Assembly (NCBI GenBank): GCA_001642005.1
Contig: LWCA01000682.1
Coordinates: 1-20,504 of the forward strand
DNA length: 20,504 nt
From: Intoshia linei
Taxonomy: Eukaryota > Orthonectida > Rhopaluridae
Reading direction: 5' to 3'
Part shown: positions 12,613 through 20,504 of the stretch, one piece after another
Numbering within the stretch: position 1 is the first letter of the stretch
How the letters are laid out: every line of letters starts with the position of its first letter
Program-made: the position numbers and the translations under genes
The notes under the pieces: generated by a model
Told to the model about the DNA's origin: nothing
Database searches by the model: none
Seen by the model: the letters and a program-made list of their open reading frames with translations, nothing else

Positions 12613-14833
12613 ATGAGTTTGAAATTATTATTACAAAAATTATCAATAGGAATATCGGCATTAGCTTACATATGCGGTATAATTGCATTTTTCACTGGTT
12701 ACTGGCTTGTTGGTACACAATCAAATGATTTATTTAATAGAGTTGGCCTTTGGGAACTATGTTTTAATCATTTTGAATATCCTACCGATTATATTGGACA
12801 TGCTTATAATGATTGTTATTACATTTTTCTCAAAGAATATTCCTACATTATTGACTGGATCATTCCAAGTAATTATATAATACAAATTTGAGATTTTATA
12901 TATATATAAATATGCATATATTAACCGTTCCCAAACTTTGAAACGTACTGATCTGTGAAAGATTTCATAATCAAAGTTATACAAAAAATATTGACAAAAT
13001 AGATGGGCATCACGGACTTGTTTTTATTAGCATGAAATTTGTGAAAGGATTTATTTTCATTTGAAAAAGGGACGATATATATTATTTTATTATAATTTTA
13101 AATCCCCTTAAGGCTTAAAAATTAAGTAAAGTTGATTGATTTTTTTACATTTCACGAGAATTGTCCGGGTTTGCCATTATAATGCTGACATTTGACAGGT
13201 ACTCAGTTTGTAAACGCTGGTATCTAGTATATATTGTTTTAAATTTAAATTTAGACTGGCTCATGATAACTGAAATTTTTATGGTTATTTATATCATATT
13301 TGCCTTTTCAGCACTCGTGTACAACATTTGTATTTATATGAAACATAAATTCACCAGAAGTCTACGAATTATCATTTTAAGTTGCGTTTCAAATTTTTTC
13401 GTTTGTAAGTTTTTAATATTTATTTATCTACAGGATTGCTATCAAAAGTTACCTTTTTTCGGAGGGGTTTCAAATAATGATATGAGAAATTTACATTATA
13501 ATAGTAATACAAGTAGTTTATATTCTTATGACCAATATACCTTATTTAATAATGATTGATGGATAAAAAATAATATTGTCTATTGATTATTTCATTACAT
13601 GAGTAAATTTTCAGTGGATAACAGTATAATTTTACAAGTTGATTATAAATCAGTGGTTCTCGATTCAAATAATTTTTCACCATTTTTCAAATATTTATTT
13701 TTTTGAACCACAAAGGAAACATGAAATATATAAAATTTATGAAAAAATTAAAGGTTTTTCTCATAATATTTGGTAAAATCGTGTTTTTCAAAAAAATATT
13801 GGAAAAAGGTGATTTTTCCTTTAATTTAGGTTGGTAAAATTGATTTTTTATTTTGGGTTGAGAAGTTGTTGCTCATAGGATTTGGTAAAATCGGATTTTT
13901 CCTTGAGGGTTTTAAATGGTATTTTTTATTAAATTTTATTACTAATGGGATTTTTAAATAATAATGCAGCGGTTGTCTAAGCTTTATGGTAAATTCACGA
14001 CATCTGGCAACTAATAAATATTAAAAATTCTACATTAAAAAAAGTTTATAAATTATTTTTATATTATATTTGAATCTCACGGACCCAAGGCATATAGCTT
14101 TGAACCACCAGGGGACCCAGGGACCCAAATCGGGAACCACTGTTATAAATCGAAATAAATTTTTTTACTTATTATTTATATATATATAATTTTTATTACA
14201 ATTTACTTAATTTTTTATTTATTTAAATACGTAAGTAATGAAGTTTTTAAATATTTATATTGTAAATTTTGTTTTAGAATGTTTCATTTCAAACAGTTAA
14301 CTATCTTTAATTATTAATATTAACATTTAATTTCCAGCCCTTAAATTAATGAAAAATAAATCATTAAAATTCTTTTTCATTTTTTGATGGGCTCTCCTCG
14401 TCATTTTCATCTATGTCTGCAAGATTTTAGATAATAATTATTGTAATATTTAATAATCTATACAATATTATATGTATAATATACGAATTGGCCATATATT
14501 AATTGTATTTTGATTTTTACATGAAAATAATAAAAACTACACATTTTTGAGAGCGATCACTATTTAATGTTCATAGTCCAGGTTTTGAATACATTATTCA
14601 TTTTAGTTACATTTATATTTTTGGCTATTTCCATTTTCGGACCACAAGTTGATATTGATCGAACATGGATGCCGATGTACAATAAGACTCAACTTGGATG
14701 GTCTTATTATATGGCCATTATTTCAACTATTTTATCGTTTGTTGCATTTGTACTCAACATTTTTATGTTCGTACTTCACATTTATGAAATTGAATACGAA
14801 GACAGGCTTTTGACAGATATTGATGTAAAATAA
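12613..14833 (+). CDS. Claudin/PMP22-superfamily four-pass membrane protein (three exons)
   Basis: I join 12613-12868, 13255-13404 and 14577-14833 to give 220 aa, a typical claudin length. Transmembrane segments fall at about residues 10-33, 88-112, 137-160 and 182-205. The first extracellular loop carries the claudin signature: W31, G45-L46-W47, C50 and C68. The last third has LGWSYYMAIIS, as in the family's fourth helix, and a short acidic cytoplasmic tail. Members form paracellular barriers (arthropod septate junctions) or act as channel auxiliaries; I cannot tell which. Donors are GTAATT and GTAAGT and acceptors AAATTTAG and TTCATAG; phases fit (N86 and F136 are split codons). The first ATG in frame is 12613; upstream in-frame text is not protein-like. 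AATAAA overlaps the stop (14829-14834). Intron 2 contains a hAT MITE. The exon 2-3 join is the weakest point, since CAG at 14581 is an alternative acceptor. Confidence 0.8.
13651..14142. mobile_element. hAT MITE, 492 bp, with 8-bp target duplication
   Basis: The left end CAGTGGTTCTCGATT and the reverse complement of the right end CAGTGGTTCCCGATT match at 14 of 15 positions. The element is flanked by identical 8-bp copies of TTATAAAT (13643-13650 and 14143-14150), the duplication length made by hAT transposases. No transposase is encoded. Its inner sequence (TTTTTCAAAAAAATATTGG, GGTTGGTAAAATTG) is shared with the relics at 11.5-11.9 kb. It lies wholly in intron 2 of the claudin-like gene. The perfect target duplication suggests insertion was fairly recent or well preserved. 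Confidence 0.92.
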
Positions 14834-14842
14834 ATTTTTATT

Positions 14843-15665
14843 AATGATTATTCAGTTTTCTTATTTATGTAATCTAATTTTGGTTCACCTCACATATTGT
14901 TCCGTGTTTTTTACCATTAAAATAGTAACTGAAAAGCTTTTAGCTGGATTGGTATGGTTTTATAAAATTGAAAACATCGGACAAACGTTTTTAAGATGGG
15001 ATTTCACGAGAAAAGTTAAATGCAGGTAATTCATGTATATTATATTTTTACCGTCGAACCGTCATTATCAAGCGATCGATCCAACAATCGTAAATCATTA
15101 TTAAATTCTTGTTCTATTCGAATCTACTTAATTGTAATTCCATCTCGACTAACCATAGACAGCAGAACCACCTTCGTAGCCTCGCTGAAATTTTTGTAAA
15201 ATTGGGTGGGTTATCTTAAAAATTCTTCAATATCATACCTATGAGTGATAAATTTAAAATTTCGAATTAAGACACTTGGAGACGTGACTAGGACTATGAC
15301 ACTACATGTCTTTGGGGAAAAATTTTTAGGACAATTTTTCATTTTCGGGTGGCATCGAACTTGGTGGATTTAGATCTTCCCATAGACACAACTAATACTG
15401 GCAATCTATAAAACTGTTTCGATTAATATTAATATTACTGTAGTTATGTAAATAAATATTTTCTATCACTTAATTTATTAGACTCTAATAAATTAAAAAC
15501 TGAACCCTCGGCAAAGCGGAAGCTTCACATAACAGTGAAGCTAGTTTTATTATAATAAATATTAACAACATACTGTATGTGATTACTTGTGTATGTGTTA
15601 TTTTGTTATTCTAAATAATTTAAATAAACAGTCGTAAATAACGAATCATAAACATTAATAAATAA
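14843..15665. other. Intergenic stretch with possible coding relic and hairpin repeat
   Basis: No intact gene is visible. Around 15060-15240 the minus strand reads as protein-like text in one frame with two stops (includes EATKVVLLSMVSRDG), suggesting a decayed coding relic of unknown origin. At 15505-15541 is CCCTCGGCAAAGC followed by GCTTCAC-ATAACA-GTGAAGC, a 7-nt-stem hairpin related to the short dispersed repeat at 12450. The last 120 bases should contain the promoter and 5' UTR of the ferredoxin gene. Confidence 0.4.
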
Positions 15666-16544
15666 ATGTTCATGTTAAGGCGACCAAATTTTTGGCGATT
15701 CAACTTGAGTGCATTATTCAGAGAGCCTGCTTTAAGATTAACTACAATTAAAAAACAGTTTCTTAATTTATACGAGCCAGTTCGATTTCAATGTAATTTA
15801 CCCAAGGACGAATCAAATGTACCACCAAACAATGAAAATAATAAAGACTTAATCAAAATAAATTTCATTCTCCACGGAACCAATAAAACTATCACTACAA
15901 TGGCTACGCCTGGAATAAGTATTTATGATGTTGTTGTCGATAATGAAATCGATTTGGACGGCTTTGGAGCTTGTGATGGTGAGATTATTAATTTTTCTTC
16001 ATATTCACTTGGTTTTATTTTTATCACGAAATAAACCATGAAAAACAGGGTTACTAAACTGTTTCAATCACATATAGTAATTTCAGATTTTATTTTTTGC
16101 GGACCACTTAGAATTTTATTTCTGAGAAACATTACCAAAATATTATCACTACATTATTTTTTTAATTTTTGGTTCGATATTAAAATTTTGATGAAGAACT
16201 GACTTTGGGAACCACTGATTCAAAGGACATTCATTAGTAAGTGTTCATTAGTAAAATAATGATACACATTTTTCCTTTTTGTACCAATATTATTACAATT
16301 TTATTGTAATTTGATTAACCAGTCTTATATAATTCTAGGAACTTTATGTTGCACAACCTGTCACGTCTCATTCGATAAGGATGTTTATTTCAAACTCCCA
16401 AAAGCCGACGACGAAGAATTGGACATGCTAGATCTTGCATTTGATTTAACCAACACGTCAAGATTAGGCTGTCAAGTCAAGCTAGATTCAAATTTGAAAA
16501 ATTGCAAGATTTATGTACCACCAAGTAGTTTTGACATAAGATGA
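15666..16544 (+). CDS. Adrenodoxin-type mitochondrial [2Fe-2S] ferredoxin (two exons)
   Basis: I join 15666-15978 and 16339-16544 (172 aa). It passes electrons from ferredoxin reductase to mitochondrial partners: P450s in steroid (arthropod ecdysteroid) synthesis, or iron-sulfur assembly. The first 35 or so residues are basic, hydroxylated and lack acidic residues up to E19, as in a matrix-targeting peptide (MLRRPNFWRF). The 2Fe-2S fold follows: ligands C103, C109, C112 and C149 in C-x5-C-x2-C...LGC spacing, with 37 residues from C112 to C149 as in human FDX1. DGFGACDG, DEELDMLDLAFDLT and SRLGCQ favour the FDX1 branch over FDX2. The usual alanine before the second ligand is cysteine (GTLCCTTC). 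Intron: donor GTGAGA, acceptor TTCTAG, splitting the G105 codon. ATG 15666 is the first in frame; 15672 is a second candidate. AATAAA follows at 16560-16565, and the next gene begins about 200 nt on. Confidence 0.93.
15979..16338 (+). other. Ferredoxin intron containing a hAT-like end
   Basis: A 360-nt intron. GGGAACCACTG at about 16199-16209 is the reverse complement of the hAT terminus CAGTGGTTCCC. A partner end may lie at about 16047 (CAGGGTTACTAA), but the match is poor and no 8-bp target duplication brackets the pair, so only one end is supported. Confidence 0.5.
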
Positions 16545-16559
16545 TTATATGAATGTGTA

Positions 16560-16565
16560 AATAAA
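16560..16565 (+). terminator. Candidate polyadenylation signal, ferredoxin
   Basis: AATAAA begins 16 nt after the stop, the first of several overlapping AATAAA units in AATAAATAAATAAAT. Confidence 0.5.
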
Positions 16566-16748
16566 TAAATAAATATAGATTTTGTAATAAATCCAAACCA
16601 GTTTAATCTAATTTCCTTAATCTTAAAAATTAACTGACAATATAATCAACTTTACATTATTTTTACGCAATGACGCATATTGATAAACAATTAAAATATT
16701 AATTAAAAAAGTAAAATGAAATTTAAATTTAATTAATTTTTGTGGGTT

Positions 16749-19684
16749 ATGAACGATATTTTTACAGCCGACGAAAATATTGATCATATTTATCAAATTT
16801 TGGAACTGTGTGGTATCTACGATGAAGATGAATCAAATCAAAATATTAAAGCAATAAACGAAAAATCTATAGTTAATTTAAAAGATTCCTTATCCCCATC
16901 TTCCAACTCTGTTGATTGTAAATGGGATTCTTGTTTAAACGAAAATTTTATAAATAATAATTTAAATAATGTAAAACATTTGAACGAATTTAATGATTCA
17001 AAATATAGTCAAAACGTTGAATCGATGTCAGGTAATGATTATAAACCACCTGAAGCATCTCTCTTGTACTTTAATTCAAAATTAATCAAGGATAACATTG
17101 AAAAAATGTGTGGAAACATTAACGCGCTAAATCAAACTTTGGATAAAAATTATACCTTTGTTGTACAAGAAATTGAAACAACTTTTAAATCTTTCCATCG
17201 CAGTTTAGATAAGAGAAAATTGCAATTGTTTTTTCAACTGGATCAAATGAACCGTCTTAAACGTAATTCCCTTTTTCACCAAAAAAGGGCATTAGATAAA
17301 TTAAAATGTAGCGTTCAAGATTATATTACTAGGATTAAATCAAATTTTGATGTTGCAAATTCCATTAAAAATTACGTTTTTCAGCGAGAATTGAAGAAAC
17401 TTGTTCGAGTTTATGACATCAACTCTGAATTGTGTGAAAATGAAATACGATTAATTCTCAATCATGACGCTGATTTGTATATTAAAATTTCAGAAATTGG
17501 TAGAATTAGAAGCAATTTATACCCTCCAAGGTGTTTTATTAATGAATGTATTGGATCTGATGGTTATTTAATATTTACTGAAAAGATTCCATCTAAATTG
17601 ACTTTGAATGTTTGTGATCATTTGAGGAATCAAGATTCTTTTTGTAATGTGGAAATGAAGTCGAGTTTACCCAAACTTTTCATTCGACTTTTACGAGTTT
17701 CTAGCTTTGAACATTTAAATTCAGATGAAACTGTCGAGGTTTATGATTCTTGTGATGCGCAAAATGAATTTAAAGAAATTGAAGTGCAGAGTTGTGTTGA
17801 AAATGGTTTGTTTATGTTTATATTATATCAACTGTATTATTGTGAGTAGTGTCCAAACTTAATTTATCAATGACCCTGTCTAACAGGAAAATAAATAAAT
17901 TTCATACCGTGACAAGAAACCACCATCAAAATAATAATTATTTTTCACGAATAATGAAAAATGACCAGTTTACCCTTTAGTTTACTGATTACAGAGTATA
18001 GTTTAGTATCAAAAACTAAAGATTATAAAATTCTCCAAAATTAAATTCTAGAGAGTATTTTAGTGCCAATTCGTGTACATTAGTGTCAAATTGACACTGT
18101 CAATCCATTAATTTGGCACATACCATTTCAGATATTTTCAAAATGAACTAAGATCCTTACAATTCATAAATGTATCCACTTTACAGTTTATTCTGATTCC
18201 AAATATGTATTTTTGTATTTATTTCAAATTTGAATTTAGAAATAATTATCAATCAATTGAAATCAAAATACGTTGCAAAAGTGATGAAACTGGAATTTAA
18301 AATTCCATTTCACGGAAATTATGAATTTTCAATACTTTTGCGAGGAAAGCATATACAAAAAAGTCCTTTCCGATTAAAAGTTTTGCCATTAAGAAATTAC
18401 GTATCACTGACTCGTCAAATTCCAGTTAAAAAATTTGGAAGTTCTGGATCATTAAATGGATGTCTTTGTCGGCCATGGGGAATTACATGTATTAAATCAA
18501 CAGGACAATATGTTGTTGCAGATCGATCCAATAATAGAATTCAAGTTTTTATATTTTTAATTTAATCATACATGAACGTATGTGAACCATATATCAATAA
18601 TATCGTACTGAAAGGAATAGCATCAAATTTATTAACATATTAATTATGTTAAGTTGTATTTGAAATGATTTGTACATTATATCCAATTTATAAGTTGTAA
18701 ATGTGTGGAGCAAAAAAATCTTAATATACATTAAAACCGACAAAGGAAATTTTACATTAAGATTTTAAATTTTCAAATTGCGCTATCTCTAATTATTTTG
18801 ATACAGGTAATATGAAATTCCCATCGCTACAATCTTATCTTATCTAGTTTTTATGAATTTTTGTTATCGAATTACATGTACGATGTTGATAATATTGATA
18901 TAATAATTATAATTATAATAAACTAAATTTTAAATTGTATTGTATTGTGATTTATACTAATAATTTAGGTGTTTTCACGTCATGGAACATTTGATTTTGC
19001 GTTTGGAGGATCAGGAACGAATCCATCAGAATTTAGTCGACCAGCCGGAGTAACAATAGTTCAAATAGAAGAATTTGAAAGAATAATCGTGGCAGATAAA
19101 GATAATCATCGTATTCAACTATTTACTTTGAACGGCGAATTCACATTCATGTTTGGAAAGTCCGGTTCCGATTACGGACAATTTCATTATCCGTGGGATG
19201 TTTCATGTAACCAATTGGGATATTTGGCTGTTTCTGACACTAGAAATCGAAGATTACAATTATTTAATGTATTTAATGGTGACTTTATCACATATTTCAC
19301 ACTTTGCAATTCTACATGGAGCCCTCGTGGACTATGCTTTGAAAATGACGATCATTTGTTTGTTTCAGATTTTGAAAATCACAGAATTATAGAAATTCAT
19401 TTTTTTCATAAAAATGAAATTGTGTCCAATTTTTCCAAGAAACGTATTTGTGATAGCAAATTACATCGACTTTCTTCTAATTATACATATTGTTGTGGTG
19501 AAATCATCAAAACCAGTGGATTTAAAAATAAAAGAATCAAATTAAAAAATGATGTTACTAACTTTAACGATGAAATTGGGGAGAATAGTAATAATATCGA
19601 ATATGTGGAAATTGGCGATGTTTCTCTTTATCTGTCTCTTAAAAACATTTTTGGCTCTGAAGGCAGCAATATGGGACAAATTAG
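16749..19684 (+). CDS. LIN-41/TRIM71/Wech-like TRIM-NHL protein, 3' end outside window
   Basis: I join 16749-17805, 18240-18544 and 18969-19684: 692 complete codons, with the gene continuing right. Relatives (TRIM71, nematode LIN-41, fly Wech) repress mRNAs or act at muscle attachment sites. Residues about 100-250 look helical and coiled-coil-like. A filamin-type domain spans about 264-400, ending HGNYEFSILLRGKHIQKSPF. NHL blades follow: CRPWGI...VADRSNNRIQVF, RPAGV...VADKDNHRIQLF, YPWDV...VSDTRNRRLQLF and SPRGL...VSDFENHRI; these spacer and strand motifs point to the LIN-41/Wech branch. GSEGSNMGQ then begins the next blade and is cut by a splice donor; blades 5 and 6 must lie beyond. No RING or B-box cysteines appear in the N-terminal 100 residues. 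About 70-80 extra residues separate blade 4 from GSEGSNMGQ. Donors are weak (GTTTGT, GTTTTT, GTTTTT) but phases fit. ATG 16749 is the first in frame, with no acceptor just upstream. Confidence 0.85.
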
Positions 19685-19985
19685 GTTTTTTATATTTAAT
19701 ATTCGATATTTTTTCGTCTTATTAATTATATATAATGAATAATTGTTATTTTCAAGTTAGGAGTAAGTGACTACTAGAATATAATTTAAGAATGTATTTC
19801 AAAACCAAGTATTATGAAATATTAGCTTGACTGTTATGTACTTCGTAAAAACAGATACAATAGGCTCAATAAGCCTAGCTCTGCCGAGGGCAAATTTTTT
19901 TAATTTTACCAAAAAAATAAATTTACAAATGTCAATAATAAAATCTTAATTAAAAATGCCACACTCAATATTACCAATCATTTAA
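19685..19985. other. Probable intron of the TRIM-NHL gene
   Basis: The donor AG|GTTTTT at 19685 falls within the NHL motif GQxxRP, and no acceptor followed by RPxGV-type sequence is seen up to the window end. The remaining 800 bases are therefore read as intron filled with repeats. At 19838-19892 is the inverted copy of the short repeat found at 12450 (GTACTTCGTAAAAACAG, GCCTAGCTCTGCCGAGGG), here with an internal GGCT-CAATA-AGCC hairpin. Confidence 0.55.
19838..19892 (-). repeat. Short dispersed repeat, inverted copy
   Basis: The reverse complement reads GCCCTCGGCAGAGCTAGG, then about 20 extra bases, then GTTTTTACGAAGTACATAA, matching 12450-12489. The extra bases form a small hairpin. The class is unknown. 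Confidence 0.65.
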
Positions 19986-19987
19986 AT

Positions 19988-20024
19988 CAGGGATGCTCAA
20001 CGTTTTTAAACCTGTTGACCACTG
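19988..20024 (+). mobile_element. hAT-like terminal sequence
   Basis: CAGGGATGCTCAACGTTTTT, followed by AAACCTGTTGACCACTG, resembles hAT ends and parallels 11371-11395 (CAGGCATTCCCAACC, TTGACCACG). No opposite end was found before the dispersed repeat at 20113. Confidence 0.45.
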
Positions 20025-20112
20025 CATAATTTTCAGTAGTAAACAATTCATTTTAAAATCAAGGAGTATTGCAATTTCAAACTAAAATTTTATTTATTAT
20101 AATATTATAATA

Positions 20113-20504
20113 TGCTACACGATTTTTGTTTGTGTCTGTCTGTGTGTTGAGCTTTATTTAAATAACTACCCGCCTTAAAATTTTATAAAGTCCACATTTC
20201 AATTACAGTTTTTTCCGGGAGTGTTCGCAAACATAATTTAAACCTCCAAAACTTATATCTTACAGGCCAAAAACCCCAATTGTCCCTCTTTGTGAAAATC
20301 AAACGAGTTGGAGAATTTAAAAAATATATACGCTAATGCGGATTTTAAAAGCATAAACATTACCCTAAATTTAAATTTAAAAAATTATATCTTCAGGGCC
20401 AAAACCACAAATTACCCTTCTTTTTTTAATAAAAACAGTCCTAGAATTTCAAAAATTTACAGGTGATAGAGTTGTATCATGTTAACACACATAAAAAATT
20501 TCAA
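20113..20504 (+). repeat. Dispersed repeat, right copy, with internal tandem units
   Basis: This is the inverted partner of 171-525 and also shares its first 100 nt with 2288-2403. It starts CACGATTTTTGTTTGTG, then AATTTTATAAAGTCCACATT. It contains a tandem duplication with a period of about 132 nt: TATATCTTACAGGCCAAAAA near 20254 and TATATCTTCAGGGCCAAAAC near 20386, each followed by CAA(a)TTgtCCCT/CAAATTACCCTT and ending in GAATTT. It runs into the window edge, so its right end is unknown. No protein-coding potential is seen. Confidence 0.8.

Noticed and set aside
13405-13433. A possible 29-nt intron (GTAAGT...CTACAG) in exon 2 of the claudin-like gene.
   Set aside because: Both splice signals look good, but removing it creates TGA at the junction and drops helices 3 and 4. 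The same GTAAGT donor joined to the acceptor at 14576 keeps frame and completes the four-helix protein.
13651-13690. GGTTCTCGATTCAAAT as a tRNA B box.
   Set aside because: It is the terminal inverted repeat of the hAT MITE; no A box or cloverleaf surrounds it.
14844-15029. 61-codon frame just after the claudin-like stop.
   Set aside because: It follows the natural C-terminus of the neighbouring protein and shows no domain; it is probably 3' flanking sequence.
16047-16209. A complete hAT MITE in the ferredoxin intron.
   Set aside because: The right end matches hAT, but the proposed left end CAGGGTTACTAA is poor and the 8-nt flanks differ.

Overview
The window is strongly AT-rich eukaryotic DNA with spliced genes, non-coding gaps rich in small transposon relics, and animal-specific protein families: a Groucho/TLE corepressor, a claudin-type four-pass membrane protein, an adrenodoxin-type ferredoxin, a LIN-41/Wech-like TRIM-NHL protein and two glycogen-targeting subunits of protein phosphatase 1. 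This mix points to an invertebrate animal, most likely an arthropod. Three introns of 36-37 nt in the Groucho gene are very short for an animal and may be a useful lineage clue, but I cannot name the species.

Layout. 171-525: dispersed repeat, with an inverted partner at 20113-20504. 1008-2189 and 3745-4683 (+): tandem paralogous PPP1R3-type genes, each with an intron acceptor just before the ATG. The 1.5 kb between them holds a repeat fragment and two IR-1-like inverted repeats that resemble ecdysone response elements. 4759-9201 (-): Groucho, rebuilt here as six coding exons (750 aa), convergent with the second PPP1R3 gene and only 75 nt away from it. About 9.2-12.6 kb: no convincing gene, several repeats, palindromes and a 228-bp pogo/Tigger-like MITE. 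12613-14833 (+): three-exon claudin-superfamily gene (220 aa) whose second intron carries a 492-bp hAT MITE with a perfect 8-bp target duplication. 15666-16544 (+): two-exon mitochondrial adrenodoxin (172 aa). 16749 to beyond the visible coding end (+): TRIM-NHL gene, three exons visible; the last NHL blades lie outside the window.

The genes look like an ordinary chromosomal neighbourhood, not one functional system. The closest thing to a theme is tentative: adrenodoxins feed electrons to mitochondrial P450s, which in arthropods make ecdysteroids, and IR-1-like sites flank the PPP1R3 pair. I found no tRNA, rRNA or CRISPR array. All exon joins were made by eye from splice signals, reading phase and family conservation; transcript data have not been consulted.
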